Shown here: piece by piece, positions 23,585-35,602 of the stretch | Layout of the letters: every line of letters begins with the position of its first letter | How positions within the stretch are numbered: the first letter of the stretch is position 1 | Source: Sequoia sempervirens | Taxonomy: Eukaryota > Streptophyta > Pinopsida > Cupressales > Cupressaceae | Length of the DNA stretch: 64,000 bases | Direction: 5' to 3' | Assembly (NCBI GenBank): GCA_007258455.2 | Contig: VDFB02047230.1 | Span: 161,332,635 to 161,396,634, forward strand | Translations under genes and position numbers: made by a program | Notes under the pieces: model-generated | Database searches by the model: none | Told to the model about the DNA's origin: nothing | What the model saw: the letters and a program-made list of their open reading frames with translations, nothing else

Positions 23585-26057
23585 ATTCTATAATGTGTAT
23601 TATCTAGTCTTTAATTTTTTGTTTTATTTTTTATAATATTTGATTAATTTTGGAAAATCACATCTCTAGAGTTTAACTATGTAATAATTTTGTCATCATG
23701 TTTTAGATCACACTTCATAATCCATCATTAGAATGAAGAGAGCAAGAGAAGAGAATTAAAAATGGTAAATAGAATATCTCTACTGACTAAATAGAGGGAG
23801 AGAGTGAGGGGACACAAGAAGATGAAACCAAAAAGCGACAATGCGAGAAAAACTATATACAAAAATAAATATAAAAATAAAACTATATGAATATAAGAAA
23901 TCCAAATATATATATATATACAAATTAATGTATGTGTATGAATATATAAATATCTCATAGAGAATATATGAATGAATTATTAATTGTATAGGAGAATACA
24001 TGAATATATTTGACAAATAAGAATATGAAAAAATATGATCATATAGAAAAAAATAAAGAAAATATATGAGTATATGAATCATCTATGAATGTAAAAGAAT
24101 GTGGGAAATTGAATAGGAGAATGACAATAAATAAATATTCAAATATATAGATATATAATTGAAAGTGTGAAATTAATATGTGTTCATATATCTCATGTTA
24201 ATGGGATTGGTAGGGCAATTTCTACAAACCAATCAAGACAAGAAATAAATTTTGATGGATCAACAAGAGGAAACCTTATAATTTCTAGATTGATAATTAT
24301 AATTCGAGATTTAGAATGTAATCTAGTTGTCATTGCTTAAAAAAAGTTAAAGGATGGGACAAACAATGAGGTGAAGGTGCAAGAATTAGTCATTGGACTA
24401 TAAATCTACCATCCATATGGAGATAGGAATGTTGAGATTAAAGGTGATTACGTGGTAACAATAAACGATATAATAATGCAAATTAGAAAAAAAGGTTATT
24501 AATAACGTACTTCTACAAGCATACAGAGAAAAATATATATAGTTCTACAAGCATGAGGTCTCTAATTGACTCATTAAATTCCTTCTTCAAAAAACACATA
24601 TGTACATGGTAGCTAATGGTGCAATTGATTATCTAGAAAACAATATTATTGAAATGATGGATGAGAGTTCAATAAGCAACAATATTAATTCTTGGAAATC
24701 TTTAATTAATATTTAATTAATTCTAAATCTTTACATTTTAACTTGTTGCCTCCCTTTATTCATAATCACAAACAAGCTTATGTATTAATGTATTGAACCT
24801 TTTAAATTTAACAATAATCTCCACAATCAACAATACAACCTTGATAAGAATTGTTGAAATTGAAAAACCCTCTCTAAATATGCTCTATTTTGAAAACCCA
24901 AATTTCTGAAAATAAAGAATATATAAAACACATCTCTAGATATAATCATATGAGAATTATAAAAAAATAAAGTTTTTATTTTCAACAATATTGAGTGGTC
25001 TTGTGATATTCTCACTCATGAGAACTTCTTGCGTCAATTATTTCCCTATGTTATGTACTTTGAACATAATTTGTCATGTCTTTTGTCTCATACTATTATG
25101 CTTTCTCTCAATGTTGCCATGATTAAAGACAACCTCACTTTTCTCAAGGCAACCTACTAATTTGTACAAGTTTATTTTCATTACTTTTCTTAAAAAGGTG
25201 ACATATATTCTCTATTCAAATGCTTCTACTGTACATGATTGTGTTTTTAAGCCATCAATCAAGCTGGTCATTATCAATGTTTCAAACTCTCAACTACTTT
25301 TGTTCAAACACATTTTAATGGAGAACTAATCTTTTGTTTCTTGTGTTTTCTTTTGGATGTTTGCGGCGTATGATGTTTTAGTTATAAAATTTTGATAAGA
25401 TTTTCATATTATTTTGAATTATGGAGGATATGAAATTAGGGTACATAGGTCTTTCGTCCTATTTAAAGTTAAATTGTCTGGTTTTGATTCATTATAATTT
25501 TTATCTTTATAATTTTTATTAATATTTTTAGATTATGTTTATTTTAATATTTTTTGTTATGTTTTAATATAATTATATATTGTATAAATCAAGTTTTTAT
25601 AATTTGTAAAATTACATTAATTTTAAGATTACTTATAATTAGTATTTTTCTTTCTTTCTTTCTCTATCAACTTTATTTATGGGGACCACTTTCTTGTATA
25701 GACTTTACATTTATTCTCTTTAATGTGTTTAGTTCTTACCACATCTAGTTCTTTCTTTGTCTCTTTCATTTTTACTTTCTTGTCTTGTTCCTTTTTTTGT
25801 TACTTGTTTGTTACATTTAATTCACATAATCTTTATTTACCTTCTATTTCAATTTTCAATTTATCTTTATCCTACATGTGTTATTAATTAAGTGAAGTGG
25901 TTTTAGACTTTTTTCTTCTTTCTATTGTTTGGTTACTTTTACCTTTTAAGATAACATCTTTTAGCTTCGTATATTAACAATTATCCTATATTTGATATTT
26001 TTGAACCACACCCATATACTACTGCATACAACTAGCAATTGATCCTTTCCTCATTCC

Positions 26058-27200
26058 AATGATGGATTATAGAGTGTGATTCAAAATGTCGATAGATTAA
26101 ACTTACACATGGTTAATTTCAAAAATTCTCTAACTAACCTCTAACTTTTATTTAATTTCTACTATTATAATATTGTGAAGGAAAATAATCAACCTTCACT
26201 TATATCATAGGTCATTAAATAAAATGGAGCAAATAAATGTGAGTAATAGCCTACAGTTATGAGATTATCTACAATTAATTGAAATTAAATAAGGGAAATT
26301 TTTGAAATGACAAAAGACAAATTAGAGTTACTTAGATCTCTATCCAACTTGATGGTGTTGGTCTACAAATTATTGTTTTAGATCCAAAATGTTGCTTTGA
26401 TAGATAGAAAAACAAACTCTATTTTTGTAGGGTGAAAGAATGACATGAATTCAATTTGGTTTGATTCTATGCCAAAAAATTGGACTATATTGGTGAAATT
26501 AAATTGTGTTGCTTAGAATCGATTTGAAAAACATCTTATAATGTAAAAACTAGTTCAATTCACTTTTAAATATCTATAATTACATTAAGGAATCTTTAGT
26601 GTTTGTAAACACCTTTGAGGAGCTTACTAATGAGGAACATGTTCTCCTCCATCAAGTCCCAAAGTTTGAATGACTTGTGAACAAGGATGAACTTAAATAA
26701 CAAGCAATCATGTAATATGTCTATTATTCCAAGGTTCTTGGTATGTAGGAATTTGAGGTTAGTCAAGGATCATTTGATTTACTAAGTGTTAAATAAATAA
26801 AAATCACCGTTACAAATACATCCACAACTTCCTTTTACCATTTTTCTTTTTTACCTCATATTTTTACTTTTTACTTTAATTGTTTCTCTACTATTTTGTC
26901 ATTTTTTAATAGACTGATACTAGCTCCTTTTGAGAAACCACCTATGGAAGACCAAGAGTCACAACTTAGAATTCCATATTAGATTTCCTTTTGAGATTTG
27001 AACTTGGGTCTCCAAAATGAGAGCTCAATGTTTTAACCAACTATGCTCAACTCCTTGGACATTTTGTAATATTTATTAACTACCTTTAATTTATTGTTTT
27101 ATTTTTTATAATATTTTATTTTTTTGGAAAAGCACATCTCTAGAGTTTAACTATGTAATAATTTTATCATGTTTTAGATCACACTTCATAATCCATCATT
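26058..27200. repeat. Inverted-repeat-bounded segment, unit epsilon
   Basis: aatgatggattatagagtgt (start of 26058-26085) faces tttagatcacacttcataat (start of 27173-27200). This is the shorter counterpart of 22004-23729. A further inverted copy of the right end lies at 35421-35479. Confidence 0.4.
26923..27060 (-). mobile_element. tRNA-derived SINE relic (second family), copy 2
   Basis: Near-identical to 23446-23584, with the same A-box-like and B-box-like motifs on the minus strand. It was inherited with the unit rather than inserted independently. Confidence 0.6.
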
Positions 27201-27903
27201 AGAATGAAGAGAAAATGGTAAATATCATATCTCTACTGACTAAATAGAGGGAGAGAATGAGGGGATGCAAGAAGATGAAACCAAAGATCTATATAATGTG
27301 TGAAAAACTATATACGAGAATAAATATAAATGATAATATAAATATAAAAACAAAACTATATGAATATAATATAAGAAAGCCAAATATTTATATACAAATT
27401 AATGTATGTGTATGAATATATGAATATCTCATAGAGAATATGTGAATAAATTATTAATTATAGGAGAATACATGAATATATTTGACAAATAAGAATATGA
27501 AAAATAATGACCATATAGAGGAAATAAATAAAAATAAAGAAAATATAATATGAGAATGTGAATCATCTATGAATGTAAAACAATGTGGGAAATTGAATAG
27601 GAGAATGGAAATAAATAAATATTCAAATATATAGATATATAATTAAAAGTGTGGAATTAATATGTGTTCATATATCTCCAATTATTGGGGTTGGTAGGGA
27701 AATTTCTACAAACAAATTAGGACAAGAAATAAATTTTGATGGATCAATAAGAGGAAACCTTTAATTGACTCATTAAATTCCTTTGTCAGAAAATACATAT
27801 GTACATGGTAGCTAATGTTGCAATTGAATATCTAGCAAACAATGATATTTGAAATGATAGAGGAGAGTTCAATAAGCAACAATATTAATGCTTGGGAATC
27901 TTT

Positions 27904-28771
27904 TGATGAGGGAGCAAACCCGAGACACAGAATAATACTCACAAAATAGAGAATAATATTTTATTCAAAAATATGGAACTCTTACATGCAGAGGATCTCA
28001 AATCCTCGAGCTCTGTATTACATGCAAATTACAGACTTACAGAAAATTACCCAAATTCCCCTTTCGCAGCATGCAAACTCTTTTGCCTAGAAAGTTATCC
28101 AAAAATCAGAAACTAGCCCATAAATAACCCCTTTTTGGTTTGGAACAAAAAAAACAACATTTGAGATATGAGTTTTGGCGGTTTGGTGCCAAAAATTACA
28201 ATTTGAAATTCAAGTTTAAATTCACATTCGAAAATTAGCACATTTCTAAAATATGCATCAACTTCCGGCAGCCATAACTTTTAATCCGACCGTTAGATCT
28301 TCAAAGATAATACCTTTTCGGAAAGCTCTCGAAAAGAAATTTTTTGGCAAAGTAGGCCTATGGCTAACTATTTTGGCATTTCCGCAAATTTTCGGGCCCA
28401 TCTGGAACCATTTAGGGCCTCAAATTGGACTCAAAAGGTTTTTTAGGGAAAAAAGCAGAAATTGGAACTTGAATAACTTTCAAACTGTGAATGATCTTGA
28501 CCTGATTCTTTCACCAAAGTGCTTATTTTTCCGTCTTGAACCTTGCCATAAATTTTTGTCTTCCCACGCCTTCAAATTCATACCTGCTAAAAATAGTAGT
28601 TGAACAGAAAAAGTAGAAAAGCAGTTCTGAAAGTTGGAAACTCTTATTCGATGAAAAGGGTATCCAGAAATGCAAAAACATCTACAAAAAGAAAACAACA
28701 TGAACAAAAATGGAAATCATCTTTTTGGGTGATGCAAGATTTCCCTCACACCACTGGATGCTCCTGCATCA
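27904..28771 (-). repeat. Gypsy-1 3' LTR
   Basis: 868 bp, starting TGATGAGGGAGC on the plus strand and ending CTGCATCA. It is homologous along its length to 33473-34342. It lies downstream of the chromodomain in the element's sense. Confidence 0.95.
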
Positions 28772-28967
28772 GACACCCAGGGTAATTTGAGAAGTGACCC
28801 CGTCACGTCTCAGATGGTTGAGGAAAACCCAAATGGTCAACCTCTGCCTCAGACAGCTAGGATGAATCTTTGACAGGCCTTCCTCTCCACTTCACCAAAT
28901 ATTCTTCATATTGCCTATTTTTGGTACTCCTTCACACACGGCTATCTAGGATTTCTTCAATTTGCTC
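28772..28967 (-). pseudogene. Gypsy-1 chromodomain (frameshifted)
   Basis: The integrase C-terminal frame ends with [13 protein letters not shown] near 28935, the usual entry to a chromodomain. The next part is in another frame: YEEYLVKWRGRPVKDSS at 28910-28860, then a stop where Trp is expected, then LSEAEVDHLGFPQ at 28855-28815. So one frameshift and one nonsense change disrupt it. In chromoviruses this domain reads histone marks and directs integration. It ends about 40 bp before the 3' LTR, and no convincing polypurine tract is seen there. Confidence 0.8.
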
Positions 28968-30259
28968 CTTCTTTGAAGTAGGTGTTGGAATGCCACACTG
29001 TTCTATTGTTGGTACTTCCTCTATGCCACCTTCATGATATTCTGTCAAATCTAAAATATTGAATACAAGGGAAATGTTGACTCCATCTGGCAACTCTACC
29101 TCATATGCATTCCCTGATTCATGCCTCTTCACAATTTTACAGGGACCAAACTTCTTCATCTTCAATTTGTTATAGGTTCCTATTGGAAACCTTTCTTTTC
29201 TCAAGTGGACCATCACTTCATCACCAATCTGAAACTCCTTATACCTCCTCTTTTGATCTGCCTTAGCCTTATACTACATATTCATCTTGTTAATATGTTC
29301 TCTTGCCTTCTCATGTATATTCTTGATGTTCTCTACAAAGTCTTCAGCTTCAACACTAGTCTTCTTCTCTTGGTCCATCTTCCTCAATTCTGGAGTGGTC
29401 CTGGGACTGCCTCCATACACAATCTGGAATGGTGATCTCTCAGTGCTTTTGTTGATAGAATTGTTGTAAGAAAATTCTGCCTGGGGCAAGATCAAGTCCC
29501 ATCCCTTGGGTTTATCTCCTACCAAGCATCTCAGTAGGTTACCCAGAATTCTATTCACACCTCAGTCTTTCCATCAGTTTGTGGATGGTGTGCAGAACTA
29601 AACTTCAACTCTGTTTTCAACTTCTTCCACAAGGTCCTCCAAAAGTACCCAACAAATTTTGTGTCACGATCTGAGACTATACTCTTTGGCAAACCATGTA
29701 GTCTCACCACTTCTCTGAAGAACAAGTCAGCAATGTGGACTACATCATGGGTCTTCTGGCATGGGATGAAATGTGCCATCTTTGAAAACCTATCAACTAC
29801 CATAAATATTGAATCATTCCCTCTCTATGTCCTTGGCAAACCAAGAACAAAGTCCATACTTATATCCTCCCATGGCCTCTCTGGTATAGGTAAGGGCTGA
29901 TACAACCCAGTATTTTGGCTCACTCCTTTAGCCATTTGACATATCCTGCAACTCTGCACAAACTTCTTCACATCCTATGATAACGGAGGCCAATAATAAT
30001 GCTCACTAATAATGGCAATGGTCTTATCCTGACCAAAATGTCCTGCCATTCCTCCACTGTGCTTCTCCTTTATCAGGTTCTCCCTCATGGAACTCCTTGG
30101 AATACACAATTGACTTCCCTTAAACAACACGTCATCCTGGATTATGAAATCCAACCACTTCGTCCTGTCAACTGCAACAGGCTCCTTGCAAGCTTTCCAA
30201 GCCTCTGCGAAATTAAGATATTTAGGATACAATGTCTTGAGCTCATTGAACCCAACCAC
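28932..30259 (-). pseudogene. Gypsy-1 integrase (broken)
   Basis: The minus strand from 30259 encodes the zinc-binding region (GGMAGHFGQDKT, then CRICQMAKG near 29940). The catalytic core follows: first Asp in [13 protein letters not shown] near 29850, second Asp in [13 protein letters not shown] near 29680, and Glu in [11 protein letters not shown] near 29560, after which a stop cuts the frame. The C-terminal part has [29 protein letters not shown] and [11 protein letters not shown]. It lies between RNase H and the chromodomain. The acids are visible, but at least four stops or frame breaks prevent a full protein. Confidence 0.9.
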
Positions 30260-31620
30260 TTCAATTTACATCTCATTCAACAATGTTTTCCTCCTACTTA
30301 AGGCATCTGCAACCCTATTTGACTTGCCACTCCTATGCTTTAAAACAAAGGTATAACTCTGCAAAAATTCTACCCATTTCATATGCCTCTGATTTAATTT
30401 TCCTTGACTACTCAGGTACTGTAATGCTTGATGATCAGTAAATAAAACAAATTCCTTTGGTAACAAATAATGTCTCCATTTCTTTAATGCTTGAACTATT
30501 GCATAAAATTCTTGATCATATACAGAGTACTTTTTCTTTGCATCATTTAACTTTTCACTGAAATAGGAAATGGGCTTACCTTCTTAGCTCATCACTACTC
30601 CAATGGCACAACCACTGGCATCACAATCCACTTGAAACACCTTATTGAAATCCGAGAGGGCTAAAACTGGTTTCTCTATCACCTTTTGCTTCAACAGATC
30701 AAAACTCTTTGCTGCTCCAATGCTCCACTTGAACTCTTTTCTATCCCCTCTCATTGTTTCAGTCAGGGGTACACAAATACTACTGATGTTTCTAATGAAA
30801 TTTCTTTAAAAACTGGCCAACCCATGGAAAGATCTCACCTCAGTAGCAGTTCTTGGGGTAGGCCATTCTAGAATAGCCTTCACCTTCTCTGGGTCCATCT
30901 TCAAACCCTCTGTTGAGACAACAAACCCCAAGTACACTAACTCCTTTTTAACAAAGCTACACTTTTTCAAATTTATCAACAGTTTCTCCTCTCTCAACTT
31001 CTCAAAAACCCTAAGAATATGCATTAAATGCTCATCCAAGTTCTTATTGAAAATCAAAATATCATCTAAATACACAATGACAAAACTTCCTAGAAACTCT
31101 TTCAGTACCTCATTCATGAGCAGAATGACTGTGCTCGGTGCATTGGTTAGCCCAAAAGGCATGACTAACCACTCGTATAGGCCCTCTTTGGTCTTGAAGG
31201 CGGTCTTCCATTCATCTCCCTCACGAATCTGGATCTGGTGATATCTGCTCTTCAGATCAATCTTTGTGAAGTACTGTGCTCCACTCAAACAGTCCATCAA
31301 GTCATCCGTCCTTGGCAAAGGAAATCTTTACTTGATTGTTATCTTATTTATAGCTCAGGAGTCTGTACACATCCTCCACTCCCCATCCTTCTTTGGTGCT
31401 AGTACTGCAGGTACTGCACATGGGCTCAGACTCTCTCGAATCAAACCCTTTCTCAACATATCCTGAACTTGTTTGTTCAACTCCTCATTTTTTGCAGGAG
31501 TCATTCTATGAGCTACCTTATTTGGCAAACTGGCTACATGGATCAAGTCAATCTGATGACTGATCTTCCTCATTGGTGGTAAACCCTCAGGTACGTTATC
31601 AGAAATAATCTCCTAAAACT
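30260..31620 (-). pseudogene. Gypsy-1 reverse transcriptase and RNase H (broken)
   Basis: RT begins near 31540 (GLIRESLSPCAVPAVLAPKK), is interrupted after WRMCTDS, and continues from 31318 with [14 protein letters not shown] and [10 protein letters not shown]. The catalytic YLDD lies at 31061-31072, and the thumb contains [12 protein letters not shown]. RNase H of the gypsy type follows at 30700-30266: VDCDASGCAIG, YDQEFYAIVQALKKWRHYL, FTDHQALQYL and ADALSRRKT carry the expected Asp/Glu set. A stop separates RT from the first RNase H strand. The family copies RNA to DNA and degrades the RNA strand. Confidence 0.92.
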
Positions 31621-31639
31621 CATCCAATAGTCCAGAAAC

Positions 31640-32130
31640 TTCTACTAGTACCTTCTCACTACCTTATCCATTCTAGGAATCAATGCATAACACATACGCT
31701 CATGCTTCATGCCTTCTAAAATTTTTCTTCCATCAATAAAACAAATTCTAGCACTACTGCATACCTTTTCTTCGTCCTTCTTCAGGGGTTTCAACTTATG
31801 GCGAACTCCATCCTTCATCAAGGAATAAGTGTTTGCATGGCCATCATGTACAGCACGCCTATCGAACTACCACGGGCTCCCCAACAACATGTGACATGCA
31901 TCCATGGGGATGATATCATAGAGTACCTCATCATGATAGCTTCTGATCTTGAACTTCACCAGGCACTGCTCATTGACCAGAACTTTGTGGTCTTTTTACA
32001 ACCAAGCAATTCGATATGGGTGCGGATGCCTTTTCCTTTTTAGCTTCAACTTCGTAACCATCTCTTCTGACACCAAATTATCGGTGCTCCCACTATCAAT
32101 AATGACTTCACAACATTTGTCTTCACACTT
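31640..32130 (-). pseudogene. Gypsy-1 aspartic protease region (broken)
   Basis: The minus strand reads EVIIDSGSTDNLVSEEMV at about 32114-32062, the retropepsin-like active-site motif D-S-G-S-T of plant gypsy elements. Next come IAWLQKDHKVLVNEQCLVKF and DIIPMDACHMLLGSPW, the usual second half of the fold, and then a stop. Downstream, HKLKPLKKDEEKV leads into the spacer before RT. The catalytic Asp is present, but stops on both sides interrupt the polyprotein. Confidence 0.85.
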
Positions 32131-32228
32131 GTACCTTGTGTGGAACAAATTCTTCCTCTATTCTGGCTCCTTCTCTTCAGTCACCAGGGCTCTTCTAACC
32201 ACTAGGGCTTCTCCCCTTTCAGCATCAT

Positions 32229-33393
32229 CTAAATGCTCAGATTGAGCCTCCTCATCTGCATGTGCAACCCTTCCATGACCTTTTGGCCTTTTGTCCATCC
32301 TTCCTTGGTGTTGTGGACATTCATAGGCTCGATGCCTTTCTTCACCACAATGGAAACAAGTTCCTCTGAAACCACCTCATCTAGGTCCTGGCCCAGATCT
32401 TCCTCATCCTCTACCCCTTTGATCACCACAGTTTTGATCATGAGGGTGGTAGAAGTTATCATTCTTCTAACCTCGACTGGTACCCATGTCTTCATTTTTC
32501 CTTTCATCCTCATTTCGGCTCCCAGAAGATCTTCCACTACCTTTTCCGCTTTGACCTCCTCGGCCTTTTTGCTTGCTGTCAAATCTTTTGTTCAACTTCT
32601 CCTCAACTTTCAGAGAAAACTGGTACGCATCCTCAATGGTGGTCATTCTGACCAGGCTTAGCTCCTCTTGAATGCTCGTTCGTAACCCATTAAGATGATG
32701 GGCTACCTTCTCCTTGCTGGCCTTTGCATGGCTCGTTCTGATGATCATCTTGTGAAAATATTCTATGTATTCTTTCATAGATCTACTTCCTTGCCTCAAC
32801 CCTTCCAATTTCTTCAGCAGATCTAACTCATAGTCCACTGGTATGAACTGCTTCTTCAGTTTCTCCACCATGCGATCCCAACTACTGATCTTTCCTTTTC
32901 CTCTTCGATTTCTCTCCAACTGGACCTCTTTCCACCAAATATTGGCATGGCCCTTCAGCTTTTTTTTTGCAAACTTAACTCGATCTGGGTCCTCCACTTC
33001 TTCATATTCAAAATATTCTTCTAGCTTGTTGATCTAGTCGATCAACTCTTTCGGGTTCAGACTTCCAGAATAACTAGGGACTTCTATTCTGGGTCTTTTT
33101 TCGATCTTCAAAATGGCCCTAATCAGCCGCATTTGATCTTGATCAATAGCTTCTTCTTCCTCTTCTACATCTGTATCTTCCACCTCTTCTTCATCCTCGC
33201 TTTCTCCTCTCCTTCCTGGGTCTAACCCTCTTCTCATTTGTTCCTGCAATGCATCAATTTGTCTTTGGAGGGCTCTGAAACCCTCAGCCGCAAATGGATC
33301 TTTTCCACCAACATTTCTGCCACCTCTACCACCTCTGGCACCACCACACCTACCAGGCATCACTCTTGGAGGCATCTTGAATACCTCGAACAC
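32229..33393 (-). pseudogene. Gypsy-1 gag with zinc knuckle (broken)
   Basis: The frame opens at 33393 (MFEVFKMPPRVMPG). A Gly/Arg-rich N-terminus and an acidic Glu/Asp run (33235-33130) follow, then a stop at 33034. Directly in frame after it come FEYEEVEDPDRVKFAKKKL and WWKEVQLERNRR, and the retrotransposon gag domain extends to about 32620. A basic Gly/Ser tail and the knuckle CFHCGEERHRAYEC (C-x2-C-x4-H-x4-C) follow at 32317-32358. Plus-strand open frames over this region are shadows. Gag builds the particle and packages RNA. Confidence 0.9.
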
Positions 33394-33458
33394 ACAACCA
33401 CGGTCTTGGTGTGAACTGCCTCACAATCAGCGATCTGTCCACATGCTCAAGAAAACCC

Positions 33459-33470
33459 GCTCTGATACCA
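33459..33470 (-). other. Gypsy-1 primer binding site
   Basis: The minus strand reads TGGTATCAGAGC, a perfect 12-base initiator tRNA-Met primer site, two bases inside the right LTR. Confidence 0.92.
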
Positions 33471-33472
33471 CC

Positions 33473-34342
33473 TGACGAAGGAGCAAACCCGAGACACAGA
33501 ATAATACTCACAAAATAGAGAATAATATTTTATTCAAAAATATGGAACTCTTACATGTAGAGAATATCAAATCCTCGAGCTTTGTATTACATGCAAATTA
33601 CAGACTTACAAAAAATTACCCAAATTCCCCTTTCGCAGCATGCGAACTCTTTTTCCCCAGAAAGTTATCCAAAAATCAGAAACTAGCCCATAAATAACCC
33701 CTTTTTGGTTTGGAACCAAAAACACAACATTCGAGATATGAGTTTTGGCAGTTTGGTGCCAAAAAATTACAATTTGAAATTCAAGTTTAAATTCACATTC
33801 GAAAATTAGCACATTTCTAAAATATGTACCAACTTCTGGCAGCCATAACTTTTAATCTGACTGTCGGATCTTCAATGATAATACGTTTTTAGAAAGCTCT
33901 CAAAAAGATGATTTTCCACAAATTAGGCCTATGGTTGACTACTTTGGCATTTCTGCAAATTTTCGGGCCCATCCGGAACCATTTAGGGCCTCAAATTGGA
34001 CTTGAAAGGTTTTTCAGGGCAAAAAGCAGAAACTAGAACTTGAATAACTTTCAAACCGTGAATGATCTTGACCTGATTCTTTCACCAAAGTGCTTATTTT
34101 TCCGTCTTGAACCTTCCCATAAATTTTTGTCTTCCCACACCTTCAAATTCATACCTGCTAAAAATAACAATTGAGCAGAAAAAGTAGAAAAGCAGTTTTG
34201 AAAGTTGGAAACTCTTATTCGACAAAAAGGGTATCTAGAAATGCAAAAACATCTACGAAAAGAAAACAACATGAACAAAAATGGAAATCATCTTTTTGGG
34301 TGATGCAAGATTTCCCTCACACCACTGGATGCTCTTGCATCA
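33473..34342 (-). repeat. Gypsy-1 5' LTR
   Basis: 870 bp, starting TGACGAAGGAGC and ending CTTGCATCA. Its last 42 bases form an inverted repeat: TGATGCAAGA (34301-34310) and TCTTGCATCA (34333-34342) are exact reverse complements. The same structure is kept with one mismatch in the 3' LTR and in the solo LTR at 58359-59146. Confidence 0.95.
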
Positions 34343-34347
34343 TCTTT

Positions 34348-35597
34348 ACACTCCCACATTGGCTCTTAAGAGAGTTACATGCCTATATCATATAAAAATA
34401 AGCAATGAAATGACTCATAATTTTTAAAAAAAAATTATGTTATAGTATTCACAAAACTTGGGAGTGGTAATATGTTAACATACATTAATTGAATCCTACT
34501 AGTAAGGAAATACACCATGATATCTCCTAGCCATCATGAAACAAAATGGCATAACAATTCATTGCTTGGAAATAATAAGCCAATATAATAAGCATCTTAA
34601 GCACTATTGGCTCACTAATCTATATGGATGCAAGTGTTTGCTTGATTAGCAACACTTGCTAGATAAAATTCATTGGTATAACTTTTTATAAACTATGCCT
34701 AAAGAAAGTATTTTAACTAGAACATGTTTTTTTTTATTTTATGTCATTCAATGGCTCTTGGGTGAAGAATTCTTGGTTACTAACCATAGATATTGAGGTA
34801 CTTCAAATATTGTATCCATGTTCATGGGAGTTCTATTGGATTTAGGAGAGGACAAGACAACTATTGGCACCCTAGAAAATGTGATGATTAAGAAACATAT
34901 ACTTGGTGGTCTTAATGAAACTTTGAAGGATGTAACTTTTGGTTTGCAACTACTCATAGGGTCAAAGCTTCATAGTAAGAAAGTGGGCCATCAACAATAA
35001 AATGGAGCTTATTTGTCTATACCAACAATGCCCAAGAGGAAAATAAGAGGAAGTAGAAGGTACTGGAAATCTTGAAACAAGCAATGGGCCTTAGTGGCCA
35101 AACTATTATCAAATGGATGTTCTCTCTTTTCATTAATATTTTTTAGGAAGATGAGGGTTAAATAATGGTAGTAATAGATACTCGAATAATGTAAGAGTCT
35201 ATGTGAATAGAATATAGTAGGACTATGACTCAAGCATTTATTTTTCAACTTAAAGAATCAATTCAATCTTTTGTCCATAGTCCTAGCATCCTCTAAATTT
35301 TTATAAATATTTTTATACTTAATATAAAGGATGTGATCCCCTAGATTACAACTTACTATTTAAAAATTTGTGTTCATATTATATATATATATATCATTCT
35401 TCATTATGTTATTTACTACTTTTATTCTCTTCTCTTGCTCTTTTCATCTTAATAATGGATCATAGAGTGTGATTAGAAAATATTGATGATAAAAATTATC
35501 ATATAATTAAAATCTAGAAAGGCTCATTTCCAATATTATGGAATATGGAAATTTGATGTCTTTTTTTTATTATTTTGTACATTTTTTTTTATGTGTT
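34348..35597. other. Spacer without a gene
   Basis: AT-rich with an AT microsatellite at about 35381-35393. Positions 35421-35479 are an inverted copy of 23701-23757. Short open frames at 34818-35000 and 35009-35248 match no family I recognise. The stretch separates Gypsy-1 and Copia-2. Confidence 0.6.
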
Positions 35598-35602
35598 ATA
35601 AT

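Larger units (their letters stand above)
22004..23729. repeat. Inverted-repeat-bounded segment, unit delta
   Basis: aatgatggattataaagtgt (start of 22004-22031) faces its near reverse complement at 23702-23729 (tttagatcacacttcataat). Of 28 bases, about 25 pair. The same pair bounds 26058-27200 in unit epsilon. This would fit a TIR-type DNA element carried along with the unit. No transposase and no target duplication are seen. Confidence 0.4.
18985..24715. repeat. Unit delta (decayed large repeat)
   Basis: This is the most complete copy for the left blocks: 18987-19790 matches 10498-11285, 19228-20810 matches 1-1680, and 20820-21600 matches 7376-8560 with no Copia-1 insertion. At about 21758 it jumps to sequence equivalent to 25815. 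Positions 21800-24700 then match 25815-27900 of unit epsilon, including a SINE relic and the terminal inverted repeats listed separately. An AT microsatellite lies at 23908-23921. No intact gene is seen. Confidence 0.65.
24716..27903. repeat. Unit epsilon (decayed large repeat)
   Basis: Positions 24720-25210 match 9100-9420 and 13005-13560, 25365-25650 match 9970-10250, and 25680-26720 match 14410-15420 and 22050-22640. Positions 26740-27900 match 23000-24670, with deletions. It is interrupted at 27904 by Gypsy-1. No intact gene is seen. Confidence 0.65.
27904..34342 (-). mobile_element. Gypsy-1: full-length chromovirus-type Ty3/gypsy element
   Basis: Direct repeats of 868 and 870 bp (27904-28771, 33473-34342) with TG...CA ends are flanked by an exact 5-bp target duplication, tcttt (27899-27903 and 34343-34347). 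The minus-strand internal region runs gag, zinc knuckle, protease, RT, RNase H, integrase, chromodomain, the order of Ty3/gypsy chromoviruses. A perfect initiator-Met primer site adjoins the right LTR. Stops and frameshifts occur in every domain, so it is not autonomous. LTR divergence by eye is about 5-6%. It sits in unit epsilon. Confidence 0.96.

Noticed and set aside
32233..32661. 142-codon plus-strand open frame
   Set aside because: Antisense shadow of the Gypsy-1 gag region.
34818..35000. 60-codon plus-strand frame between Gypsy-1 and Copia-2
   Set aside because: No recognised motif and no second copy to test conservation.
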